Part shown: positions 17,626 to 25,853 of the stretch, one piece after another | Layout: each line of letters starts with the position of its first letter | Numbering within the stretch: the stretch's first letter is position 1 | NCBI GenBank assembly: GCA_017798145.1 | Contig: CP059069.1 | Span: 2,837,226-2,901,225 of the forward strand | Direction: 5' to 3' | From: Akkermansiaceae bacterium | Lineage (GTDB): Bacteria > Verrucomicrobiota > Verrucomicrobiia > Verrucomicrobiales > Akkermansiaceae | DNA: 64,000 nt | The notes under the pieces: model-generated | The model's input: only the letters and a program-made list of their open reading frames with translations | Told to the model about the DNA's origin: nothing | Database searches by the model: none | Position numbers and translations under genes: made by a program

Positions 17626-18522
17626 TCAGTTCGGGCTCCCCTGGCCGTTGAGGATTTCCATATAGACATCCTCCAGCGAGCGGCGGACGCGGGCGAAGGA
17701 GCGGACGCGGACACCGGATTTGACGAGATTTTCGACTGCGACCGCCGGATCGACATGGGCGGGCAGGGAAATCCTTTCGCCGTCGAGAAACGCCCCGCCA
17801 AGGGCTTCGATCACCGGCAGCGCGTGCTGCGGCGGATCGAGTGTGACCTGATAGATCGGGATGTCGTCCGTGAAATTTTTCACCGAACCCTCGAAGACGC
17901 GCTTGCCCTCGCGGAGGATGGCGACGCGGTCGCACATGAGCTCGACCTCGGCGAGGAGGTGGGAGTTGAAGAGGACGGTCATGCCGCGCTCCTCGCGGAG
18001 GCTGAGGATGAAGTCGCGGAACCACTTGATGCCCTCGGGGTCGAGGCCGTCGGTGGGCTCGTCTAACAGAAGCAATTCAGGCTCCGGCAGCAAAGCCTGT
18101 GCGAGGGCGAGGCGCTGGCGCATGCCGTGGCTGTAGGTGCGGACTTTGGAGGTGATGCGTTTCGTGAGGCCGACGCGCTCCACGACCTCCCGCGCCGCCT
18201 TTTGATCGAAGCCGCCGGAGTAGCCCATCAGGATGCGGAGGTTTTCCCAGCCGCTCATGTAGTCGTAGAAAGCGGGCGCCTCGAAGATCGCGCCGACCTT
18301 CGCCAGCGCCTTGCTGCGGTTCCGCTGGACGGAGACGCCGTCGATGAAAACCTCGCCGCCGTCCGGCGCGACCATGCCGAGGATGATCCCGAGCGAGGTG
18401 CTTTTGCCCGCGCCGTTGTGGCCTAAGAGCCCGTAGATCTCGCCCTTTTCCAGGCGGAACGACACGTCTTTCAACGCCGGCTTGCCTCCGAATTTCTTGA
18501 TGAGCCCGCGCGCTTCCAGCAT
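17626..18522 (-). CDS. ABC transporter ATP-binding protein (ABC-2 exporter type)
   Basis: A 298-residue ATPase with Walker A GHNGAGKS (residues ~34-41), signature YSHGMRQRL, Walker B LLLLDEPTDGLDP and switch histidine NSH. The C-terminal ~80 residues form the extension typical of DrrA/CcmA-like export ATPases. Its gene begins 1 nt after a prepilin-like gene, which overlaps a further envelope gene, forming one operon. The expected permease gene (12241-13089) lies beyond the duplicated modules. Together they would make an exporter of unknown substrate. Confidence 0.92.
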   Translation of the reverse strand: MLEARGLIKKFGGKPALKDVSFRLEKGEIYGLLGHNGAGKSTSLGIILGMVAPDGGEVFIDGVSVQRNRSKALAKVGAIFEAPAFYDYMSGWENLRILMGYSGGFDQKAAREVVERVGLTKRITSKVRTYSHGMRQRLALAQALLPEPELLLLDEPTDGLDPEGIKWFRDFILSLREERGMTVLFNSHLLAEVELMCDRVAILREGKRVFEGSVKNFTDDIPIYQVTLDPPQHALPVIEALGGAFLDGERISLPAHVDPAVAVENLVKSGVRVRSFARVRRSLEDVYMEILNGQGSPN

Positions 18523-18523
18523 A

Positions 18524-19123
18524 TCAGTTGTTCCCGCTTCCCGTCACGAAACGGGCTTTGTTAGAGCTGCTTGAATCGGCGTAGAGAAAATTCGTCCCGC
18601 CGGGGTGCCAGCTTTCCTTGTCGCTGACGAGTGGCACGGAATGCGGCCTGCCCTCGATGCCGAAAAACGAAACCTCGCTGATGAGCAGGCCGTTCTGTGT
18701 CACGTTCCAGTTGTAGCTGGATCCGGATTTTTCGAACTCCTCCTTGTCCGCCGGGCAGCGGAAAACATCCGGGCTGCCTACGTAATCGAGCAGCACGGTT
18801 TCCAGCGCCGGCTCCGGGGAGTCCTTGCTTGCGCGCCCCAGCGCAAGAATGGGCAGGCGGTTTTGGTTGTCCGCAAGGTAGCCCTGAAGGCCGATGCCGA
18901 TTTGCCTGAGATTCCCCAGGCAGGAGGCTTCGCGGCTTTTTCCCATCATGGAAATGGTCAGCGGATAGGCGATCCCGCCGATCACCGCGATGATTGCGAT
19001 GACGATGAGCATCTCCACGAGGCTGAAGCCAGGGACGGGCGGCATTCCGATACCCGGCCGAACCGGCCATTCCCCAACGCGCCGGGCAGAAGAATGCAGC
19101 CCCTCCATGGAAGATTCTGTCAT
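18524..19123 (-). CDS. Type II secretion/type IV pilin-like prepilin protein
   Basis: A 199-residue protein with the class III N-terminus GFSLVEMLIVIAIIAVIGGI: a Gly before the cleavage site, Glu at +5 and a long hydrophobic helix. In Verrucomicrobiota and Planctomycetota such proteins are numerous. The C-terminal LVSDKESWHPGGTNFLYADS is the H-x-G-G-x-N-x-L-x-x-D-like motif common in that group. The long start (19123) is kept because it overlaps the previous stop (ATGA, 19120-19123). It gives a 30-residue leader; an ATG at 19045 would give a short one. A pilin-like scaffold role is an inference. Confidence 0.82.
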   Translation of the reverse strand: MTESSMEGLHSSARRVGEWPVRPGIGMPPVPGFSLVEMLIVIAIIAVIGGIAYPLTISMMGKSREASCLGNLRQIGIGLQGYLADNQNRLPILALGRASKDSPEPALETVLLDYVGSPDVFRCPADKEEFEKSGSSYNWNVTQNGLLISEVSFFGIEGRPHSVPLVSDKESWHPGGTNFLYADSSSSNKARFVTGSGNN

Positions 19124-19746
19124 CGCGGCTCTCCGAAATCGTTGCCCCTCAGACCCTGCATCACCTCGTTCATCGCCTGCATGAGCGGCGCGAGGTCGAG
19201 CTTCGTGTCGGCGCTGGCCTTGTCGAAATAGGCGCGCATGCCCTCCTGGCTGATTTTTGCGAGCAGATCGCCGTCCATTTCCTCCGCACGCCTCATCTCC
19301 TCCTCGGTGCGGCCTTCCTGGATTTCCTTCAAACCCTGCTCGACGAACCGCTTGCGCTGTTTCTCGGGCATCTGGTCCAGCGCCTCCATGAATCGCCCCA
19401 TCGACTCCACGATGGTCAGGTCGATGAAGAGGTTTTTTTCCTTGGTGCTGAGTTTGCTGAAAAATTGCTCCCCGGTCCGGCTTTCCCGGTTTTTCTGGCG
19501 TTCCTTGAAGTCCAGCCGGTTCACCATTTCCGCCACGCGCCGTATCTCCTCCTCACGCCGCTTTGCCTCCGCGCCGGTTCCGGGGTTCTCCGACCAATCC
19601 GCCAGTTTCAGCTCCCGGACTTCCCGGTCGAGCCGCTCCGCGGTGATTTTTTTCGAGGAAGCAAAAGACCGCACCGCGAAGACAAGTGCCCAGACCAGCG
19701 CCAGCATCGCCAGCCCCTTGAATATGACAGCCTTCTTCGCGTTCAC
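19120..19746 (-). CDS. Membrane-anchored hypothetical protein, first gene of the prepilin/ABC operon
   Basis: A 208-residue protein with one N-terminal membrane helix (residues ~8-27, VIFKGLAMLALVWALVFAV). The long charged domain is rich in Glu, Arg and Lys and probably helical or coiled coil (RREEEIRRVAEMVNRLDFKE, then LKEIQEGRTEEEMRRAEEMD). No known family is recognised. Its stop overlaps the prepilin start, and the ATPase follows, so it probably works with the exporter or pilin-like protein at the inner membrane. The function is unassigned. Confidence 0.75.
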   Translation of the reverse strand: MNAKKAVIFKGLAMLALVWALVFAVRSFASSKKITAERLDREVRELKLADWSENPGTGAEAKRREEEIRRVAEMVNRLDFKERQKNRESRTGEQFFSKLSTKEKNLFIDLTIVESMGRFMEALDQMPEKQRKRFVEQGLKEIQEGRTEEEMRRAEEMDGDLLAKISQEGMRAYFDKASADTKLDLAPLMQAMNEVMQGLRGNDFGEPR

Positions 19747-19836
19747 GGGCGGACACTAGACGCAGTCCGGCTCCGCGCAAGTGGCATAGGGAAAATTTCC
19801 CCTCGACCGGCCAAGCTTTACGCATTTTCCTGAGCC

Positions 19837-20391
19837 ATGCTTCTTCCCATCGTCCAATACGGCGATCCCATCCTCCGCAAGCAGTGCAAGCCCGTAGGCG
19901 ACACCGGCCCCGCGCTGCGCGAACTCGTGGGCAACATGCTCGAAACTATGGCGGAGGCGAACGGCGTCGGCCTGGCTGCGCCCCAGATCGGCGAGGATCT
20001 GCAGCTCGCCGTGATCGACGTATCACACGATCCGGAATGCGTTTCCTACCTGAAGGTCAACGGCGAGGATGCGGAAATCGCAGACATCATGCCGCTGGTT
20101 TTCATCAATCCCACGCTCGAATACGGCCAGGAAAAGGAGATGGAATACGAGGGCTGCCTGAGCATCCGGAACATTCGCTGCGAAGTCAGGCGTCCTGCGG
20201 AGGTCAAGGCGACGCTCCCTCAGATCGATGGATCCACCCTCGTCATCGAGACAGACGGCCTGCTGGCCCGCGCCTTGCAACATGAGATCGACCACCTCAA
20301 CGGCATTCTCTTCGTGGACAGGCTCTCCGCCGTGGGCAAAGTCAGCGTGAGAAACAGGTTGAAGCGCCTCCTTGCCGGGCAGGACTCCTGA
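19837..20391 (+). CDS. def: Peptide deformylase
   Basis: Removes the N-formyl group from nascent proteins; a cytoplasmic Fe2+/Zn2+ enzyme. All three family motifs are present in 184 residues: GVGLAAPQIG (~48-57), EGCLS (metal-ligand Cys) and QHEIDHLNG (two His ligands and catalytic Glu). It is a stand-alone gene; fmt, often its neighbour, is absent. It is divergent from the membrane-anchored hypothetical gene upstream. Confidence 0.96.
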   Translation: MLLPIVQYGDPILRKQCKPVGDTGPALRELVGNMLETMAEANGVGLAAPQIGEDLQLAVIDVSHDPECVSYLKVNGEDAEIADIMPLVFINPTLEYGQEKEMEYEGCLSIRNIRCEVRRPAEVKATLPQIDGSTLVIETDGLLARALQHEIDHLNGILFVDRLSAVGKVSVRNRLKRLLAGQDS

Positions 20392-20508
20392 GGCGCCCAC
20401 AGCTTATTTTTTGGAATCACAGTCTTATCAGCTCGACATTCAGCATATTCAAAGCTTTTCTTCGCTTGGATAGTCTTGCACATACCCAAGCATAGCCCCC
20501 ATACGACC

Positions 20509-21378
20509 ATGAGCACGCCCCGCGGAATTTTCGAAACCTTCCCGAACCAGTCACCACCTCCCGGTGCCCCGCCAAGCTCGCCCTTCGCGATCGCCTCCGA
20601 GGCCAGCGCCACCCCGGCTCCCAGTCCTTTTGCGCCAGCCGCGAGCCCTGCAGCCCGGAAAGAATCGCCGTTTTCCGTGGTCGGCGACGAGATCCCGCAT
20701 GACAGCCAGAAGACGATACGCCTGCCGGAACGCCGCAAGTCCAACGACAGCCCTTTTCAGATCTCCGAGCCGCAAGGCTTCGGCTTCGAGGCGCCCGATG
20801 CCGCACCACAGGCATTGAGGGCGACACCCTTCGAAAGAGCCCCAGTCCAACAGCCGGCCCCTCTGCAGGCGTCACCTTTCCAGATGGAGCAGCCGCCAGC
20901 CCCGGTTCAGCCGGCAGCGCCCGCCAATCCCTTCGGCGGATGGCCTCAGGCCGGATTCGCCCCACAGAACCCCGTTCCGGCTCAGCAGCCAGCGGCTCCA
21001 GCTCCAGCTCCGCAGGCAGCGCCTTCGGGTGATTCCGCGAATTCCGACTCCTATTCCATCAGGCAGCTTGAGCTCCGCGCCATCTTCGGCGTGGATCGGG
21101 AAATGACCAAGGAGGAGATCATCCAGCGCTCCCGCTCGCTTCCCGGCATCCGCCAGATCGCGCGCGTGAGCGAGCAGGACATCGCCGCCGTGGACGCGCT
21201 CAAGCAGGTGATTTCCAACCTCGGTTTTGGCAACGGATCCCTCAAGCTTTACTCCGGCTCCGTGCCCATCGAGTTCATCCGCGAGGGTGGAATCCTGCTC
21301 GCAGTCCAGACCGATGGCGGCTTTGCCCCGGGTGTCCGCGAAACGCTCATGCTTGTCGCCCGCGAGCTGGGCAGATAG
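20509..21378 (+). CDS. Ala/Pro-rich linker protein with a conserved C-terminal domain, function unknown
   Basis: A 289-residue protein from the ATG at 20509. Residues ~1-185 are low complexity, rich in Pro, Ala, Gln and Ser, with recurring SPF and NPF-like motifs (PAPSPFAPAA, KESPFSV, NDSPFQIS, ATPFERAP, QASPFQME). The final ~110 residues form a compact domain (SIRQLELRAIFGVDREMTKE, then IIQRSRSLPGIRQIARVSEQ, ending TLMLVARELGR) reminiscent of a small alpha/beta roadblock-like fold (weak guess). No signal peptide. The repeated SPF motifs could be docking sites. A strong terminator follows. Confidence 0.75.
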   Translation: MSTPRGIFETFPNQSPPPGAPPSSPFAIASEASATPAPSPFAPAASPAARKESPFSVVGDEIPHDSQKTIRLPERRKSNDSPFQISEPQGFGFEAPDAAPQALRATPFERAPVQQPAPLQASPFQMEQPPAPVQPAAPANPFGGWPQAGFAPQNPVPAQQPAAPAPAPQAAPSGDSANSDSYSIRQLELRAIFGVDREMTKEEIIQRSRSLPGIRQIARVSEQDIAAVDALKQVISNLGFGNGSLKLYSGSVPIEFIREGGILLAVQTDGGFAPGVRETLMLVARELGR

Positions 21379-21400
21379 ATCCGCCAAAGCGCTGCCCAAG

Positions 21401-21438
21401 AAAAACCCCCTGATCCACGGATCAGGGGGTCTTTGAAA
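21401..21438. terminator. Bidirectional rho-independent terminator
   Basis: Perfect stem ACCCCCTGAT (21405-21414) / ATCAGGGGGT (21421-21430) with a 6-nt loop. It has A5 on the left and a T-rich tail on the right, between two convergent genes. Confidence 0.85.
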
Positions 21439-21481
21439 AACAGGGAAGCGGGACGGGCTCCCGCTTCCAGGCCGACCCGGA

Positions 21482-22696
21482 TTAGGGCGCGACGATCTCC
21501 AGCAGCTCTACGTCGAAGCAGAGCATCCCACCGGGACGGCCTGAGCCCTCCTGTTTCGGGCCGTAGGCGAGGCCTTCGGGGATCCAGAAGCGGCGTTTCT
21601 CGCCGACGACCATGAGCTGTACACCCTCCGTCCAGCCCGGAATGACCCCGCCGAGCGGGAACTCGGCCGGCTCGCCGCGGGTCACGGAGCTATCGAACAT
21701 TTTGCCGTCGGTTTCCCAGCCGCTGTAATGCACTTTCACTGTGTCGGAGGCCTTCGGGTTCACCTTGCCTTCGCCAGCCTTTAGCACCTTGGAAGCGAGG
21801 CCGCTCTCGGTCTTCTTCGCATCCGCCGGTGCGGCTGCCACGTCTTCCGGCACGGGCGGAGCCGGGACGGGTGCCTTGAAAGAGACGAGCTCGATGTCCG
21901 CGACGATGAAGCCGCCGGGAATGTTCGCCTCGGGAAGCCAGCAGGTGCGCTGCTCGCCGGGGGTCATCGCGCCGAGGAGTTCACCGAGTTCAGGCGGGAG
22001 CTTGTCGAGCGGTGCGCTGGGTGGAGCGGGCTGGGAACGCGTATCCTGCACGGCTTGGCCTTCCATGGTCTTTCCCGTGAAATGGAAGGTAACGATGCTG
22101 TCTGCGGCGGGCTTTTCGCCCTCCCCTTTCTTGTTGAGCCTGTAGGCAACTCCCGAAGCGGTTTTTTCCGTGTCCTCCGGAGGTTTCGGAGCGGTCTTGA
22201 TTCCAAGCAGCTCCACATCGAAAACCAGCATCCCCCCCGGACGCCCGCTACCCTCCACCACCGGGCCATAGGCCAGTTCCTCGGGGATCCAGAAGCGGCG
22301 CTTCTCGCCCTCGACCATGAGCTGGAGGCCTTCCGTCCAGCCCTTGATCACGCCTCCCAGCGGGAAGCTCGCGGGTTGCCCGCGCTCCACGGAGCTGTCG
22401 AACTGCTTTCCATCCGTGGTCCAGCCGGTGTAGTGGACGGTCACGGTATCGGCGGCCGCAGGCTTCGCGGCGCCGGTCCCGGCTTTGAGGACTTTGGAGG
22501 CCAGTCCGCTTGCTGTCTTTTCGGCATCGGCGGGCGGGGCGGCTACATCGGAGGGCACTTCGGGCATCTTGTTTTCTGGTTGGGCAGCATCCGCTGCGGG
22601 GGCTTTCGCGTCCGGAGTCTCCTCGGAACGAGCTATGGTGGCGGCCGACGCAAGCAAGGCGGCGGTCATGAGGGGTGTGAGGATACGGACTTTCAT
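21482..22696 (-). CDS. Secreted protein with three FKBP-type peptidyl-prolyl isomerase domains
   Basis: A 404-residue exported foldase candidate. The start at 22696 gives the signal peptide MKVRILTPLMTAALLASAAT. Three FKBP domains are joined by Ala/Pro/Asp-rich linkers containing DAKKTESGL- or DAEKTASGL-type repeats. Domains 1 and 3 keep the FKBP pattern (VHYTGW or VHYSGW, DGK-FDSS, FPLGGVI-GWTEG, RRFWIPE, YGP, GMLxFDVELL) and are about 80% alike by eye. The middle domain is shorter and lacks the FDSS and GW-EG motifs, so it is probably non-catalytic. Likely periplasmic protein folding. Confidence 0.9.
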   Translation of the reverse strand: MKVRILTPLMTAALLASAATIARSEETPDAKAPAADAAQPENKMPEVPSDVAAPPADAEKTASGLASKVLKAGTGAAKPAAADTVTVHYTGWTTDGKQFDSSVERGQPASFPLGGVIKGWTEGLQLMVEGEKRRFWIPEELAYGPVVEGSGRPGGMLVFDVELLGIKTAPKPPEDTEKTASGVAYRLNKKGEGEKPAADSIVTFHFTGKTMEGQAVQDTRSQPAPPSAPLDKLPPELGELLGAMTPGEQRTCWLPEANIPGGFIVADIELVSFKAPVPAPPVPEDVAAAPADAKKTESGLASKVLKAGEGKVNPKASDTVKVHYSGWETDGKMFDSSVTRGEPAEFPLGGVIPGWTEGVQLMVVGEKRRFWIPEGLAYGPKQEGSGRPGGMLCFDVELLEIVAP

Positions 22697-22757
22697 GGAA
22701 GGCAGGAGCATCCACGTGAAAAGCCGCATGTCAATCATCGGACTCGCATCCCGGCTC

Positions 22758-24689
22758 CTAGAAAACGCTCTCCGCAAGGATCACGACCTCCCGGAAGGGC
22801 AGATCCGCAAGCATCCCATACCCGTCGTGCCGGTAAAGCCGCGCGCGCATCGAGGCCGGGCTGGACATCCCGCAGAGGAAACGTGCCATTTGCCGTGGCG
22901 TGCCGAGCGATGCCAGGTTTTCCCGGCGCAGCGAGCGTATCGCCTCAAGCTCCGCATCCTTGGCCTTGCGCGGCTTGCTGCGTTTGAGCTTCACCGGCGG
23001 TACGCCCCGGCAGCGGTCGCAATGGCCGCATGGCTCCTCCATCTTTTCGCCGAAGTGCTTGAGCAAAACCCCTGTCAGGCAGCCCTTGCCGGAGGAAAGC
23101 GCGAGGACCTGGGAAAGCCTCTTGAGATCGCTTGCCTCCCGCGCCCTGAAGCCCTCCGCCAGCCTTTCCGCGAGGGCGGGCAGATCGCCCGGGGTTTTCT
23201 TGATCCGGTATGCCTGCCGCCAGTTCGATTTCTTCAGGGAAACATCCCCGGCGGACTCCAGCTCGGCGATCAATTCCCGCAGTTTTCCCCTGGTTATCCC
23301 GATCCGATCCGCCGTCCCCGCGATATTCACCGCATGCCATTTCCACTCCGCATCCAGCCCCTCGAAAACCCCCTCCAGCCTCTTCCTTTCCCGCGCCGTG
23401 CGCCCCGCCATGAGTTTCGCCATCGGTCGCGTCAGCCTTATCCGGTAGTTGTCGAAAAAACTGCCGCGCGCCTCCAGGATCCCATCCATTTCCAGATAGG
23501 CGAGCGTCGTCGAAATCACAGTCTGGCGGATGTCGCAAGTGGTCGCGAGATCATACAGGGAGACATCGAACTCGCCGCCGATCCTGAGCACCCGGCCTAG
23601 CAGGTTCTCCACCGCCCGCCCGCTTGGCGTATCGGAGAAAATGAAATTCTCCAGCACAGTGAGGTCGTCCCCGCAGGCCAGCCACTCGCACACGGCGGGC
23701 TTGCCGTCGCGCCCGGCCCGCCCGATCTCCTGGGTGTATCCTTCCTGGCTTTTCGGCATGTTGTAATGGATCACCGTGCGGATGTCCGCCTTGTCCACGC
23801 CCATCCCGAAGGCGATCGTCGCCACCACCGCATCGACTTCCCCGCCCATGAACTGCTCCTGGATCTCGCGCCTCAGCTCGCTGCGCAAACCCGCGTGATA
23901 CGCCCGCGCCGAGTGCCCGTTTTTCGCAAGGAAGGTCGCCACCTCCTCCGCCGTCTCCTGCCGCGTGACATAGACGATGCCAGGTTTCCCCCATTTCCCC
24001 AGCCGGTCTAACAGCAATGCCTTCCGCTCCCCAGCCGCACACGGCGTGATGCGCAGGTCGAGGTTCGCGCGATGGAAACTGAGCTTCACCGCATCCGGCC
24101 TGGCGATCCCGAACCGCTTCCGTATTTCCGCCTCAACCTTGGGGGTTGCCGTTGCGGTCAGCGCGAGGATGCGCTTCACCTTGAGCTGCCTGCAGGTCTT
24201 GCCGAGCTTCAGGTAGTCCGGCCGGAAATTATGCCCCCATTCGGAAATGCAATGCGCCTCGTCCACCGCGATCATCGAGAGAGGCACACCTTTGAGCAGC
24301 TTGCGGAACTCCGCGTTGCCCAATTTCTCCGGCGAGACATAAAGCAGTTTCAGCTCCCCGCCCAGCAGCCTGCCTGTCACCTCCCGGTATTCTTCGGCGC
24401 CCAACGTCGAGTCCAACCGCGCCGCCGCGATCCCCTTTGCCACCAGCCCGTCCACCTGATCCTTCATCAGCGCCAGCAGCGGGGAAACGACCAGCGCCGT
24501 CCCCTCCAGCATCAGCGCCGGGAGCTGGTAGCAGAGGGATTTCCCCCCGCCCGTCGGGAAAACCGCCAGTGCCGCCCGCCCGGCCATGAGGATATCCACG
24601 ATCTCCTTTTGCCCGCTCCGCAGCCCATCGAACCCGAAAACCTCCAGCAGCACATCCTTCACCGGGGGAATTCTCCTCATCCTCTCCAT
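22758..24689 (-). CDS. recQ: RecQ-family ATP-dependent DNA helicase
   Basis: A 3'-5' DNA helicase in recombination and repair. The 643-residue protein has motif 0 (FGFDGLRSGQKE), Walker A FPTGGGKSLCYQLP (~44-57), DEAH box VDEAHCISEWGHNFRPDY, motif V/VI region ATIAFGMGVDKADIRTV with QEIGRAGRDG, and a zinc-binding site (CGHCDRC plus an upstream Cys). After the RecQ-C-terminal region it ends with a short basic/helical tail in place of a clear HRDC domain. An ATG four codons in (24677) is an alternative start. Confidence 0.94.
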   Translation of the reverse strand: MERMRRIPPVKDVLLEVFGFDGLRSGQKEIVDILMAGRAALAVFPTGGGKSLCYQLPALMLEGTALVVSPLLALMKDQVDGLVAKGIAAARLDSTLGAEEYREVTGRLLGGELKLLYVSPEKLGNAEFRKLLKGVPLSMIAVDEAHCISEWGHNFRPDYLKLGKTCRQLKVKRILALTATATPKVEAEIRKRFGIARPDAVKLSFHRANLDLRITPCAAGERKALLLDRLGKWGKPGIVYVTRQETAEEVATFLAKNGHSARAYHAGLRSELRREIQEQFMGGEVDAVVATIAFGMGVDKADIRTVIHYNMPKSQEGYTQEIGRAGRDGKPAVCEWLACGDDLTVLENFIFSDTPSGRAVENLLGRVLRIGGEFDVSLYDLATTCDIRQTVISTTLAYLEMDGILEARGSFFDNYRIRLTRPMAKLMAGRTARERKRLEGVFEGLDAEWKWHAVNIAGTADRIGITRGKLRELIAELESAGDVSLKKSNWRQAYRIKKTPGDLPALAERLAEGFRAREASDLKRLSQVLALSSGKGCLTGVLLKHFGEKMEEPCGHCDRCRGVPPVKLKRSKPRKAKDAELEAIRSLRRENLASLGTPRQMARFLCGMSSPASMRARLYRHDGYGMLADLPFREVVILAESVF

Positions 24690-24827
24690 CTGCGTCCATC
24701 CTGTTTATCCGGCGAAATGCTGAGTCCTCCAGTCCGCCTGTGTCCGCTTCGCCCCCGTTGCGGTTAAAATTCTTCCCTCTGCCCCACCTGCAAGCTCAAC
24801 ATGCGAGGCACCGTAACCTTCGTACCC

Positions 24828-25853
24828 ATGAAAACATCCCTGCTTCTCGGCCTCATCTCCGCCGCATCCCTCCTCGCCAGGGAGCCCGCAAAACCATCTG
24901 CGGATCTAACAGCCGTCACCACGGAAATGGCCGCCGCCGCCAACGCCTTCCTCTCCTCCCTCGGTGAGGCCCAGGCGAAGAAAGCCCGCTTTCCATTTGA
25001 GTCCGACCAGCGCGAGGCATGGGGCTTCGTGCCGCGCGCGCGCAAAGGTGTCCCGCTCGAAGATCTCGATGAAAAACAGACCGCCCACGTCCGCACGCTC
25101 CTCAAGACCGCCCTCAGCGATCCCGGCCTTGGCAAGGTCGATGCGATCATGGCGCTCGAAGCCTTCCTTGCGGAGATCGAGAAACGCCCCGACTTCCGCA
25201 ATCCCAAGGCCTATTTCACCTCCGTCTTCGGTGAGCCAAAAGCCGGCGGAACCTGGGGCTGGCGCTTCGAGGGGCACCACCTATCGCTCAACTACACGAT
25301 CGCCGACGGCAAGGCCGTTTCCGTCACCCCGTCCTTCTTCGCCACCAACCCCGGCGAGGTCATGATAGACCACCCGATGAAAGGCACCCGCCCCCTCGCC
25401 GCCGAGGAAGACCTCGCCCGAGCCCTGGCCACCACCCTCAGGGAAACCGGCAAGCAAGTCGTCTTCTCCGAGAAACCTCCCGGAGAAATCCTCACCGCCG
25501 AGGACCGCAAGGCGAAACAGCTCGACCCTGTCGGTGTCATTGCAACGGAAATGACCGCCGCCCAACAGGCCGCGCTCAAGGAACTCATCGCCGAGTTCGC
25601 GAACCGCCACCGCAAGGAGCTCGCCGAAGCCGATCTCGCCAAAATCCTGGCCGATATGGATAAGCTCCGCTTCGGCTGGGCCGGCGGCCTCAAGCGCGGC
25701 GAGCCCTACTACTACCGCATCCAAGGTACTACGTTCCTAGTGGAAGTCGCAAACGTCCAGAACAACGGCAACCACGTCCACGCCACCTGGCGCGACCAAT
25801 CCAACGACTTCGGCAACGATCTCCTTGGCGATCACGTCGGACACGACCATTGA
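24828..25853 (+). CDS. DUF3500 family exported protein
   Basis: A 341-residue protein with a signal peptide (MKTSLLLGLISAASLLA, start 24828). The body matches the DUF3500 pattern: TAVTTEMAAAANAFLSSL, AWGFVPRARKGVPLEDL, WGWRFEGHHLSLNYTI, and a His/Asp-rich end (NNGNHVHATWRDQSNDFGND). The conserved WRFEGHH and NHVH motifs suggest a metal site or hydrolase-like activity, but the family has no assigned function that I can state. It heads an operon: an alpha/beta hydrolase gene starts in a TTGA overlap with its stop. Confidence 0.86.
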   Translation: MKTSLLLGLISAASLLAREPAKPSADLTAVTTEMAAAANAFLSSLGEAQAKKARFPFESDQREAWGFVPRARKGVPLEDLDEKQTAHVRTLLKTALSDPGLGKVDAIMALEAFLAEIEKRPDFRNPKAYFTSVFGEPKAGGTWGWRFEGHHLSLNYTIADGKAVSVTPSFFATNPGEVMIDHPMKGTRPLAAEEDLARALATTLRETGKQVVFSEKPPGEILTAEDRKAKQLDPVGVIATEMTAAQQAALKELIAEFANRHRKELAEADLAKILADMDKLRFGWAGGLKRGEPYYYRIQGTTFLVEVANVQNNGNHVHATWRDQSNDFGNDLLGDHVGHDH

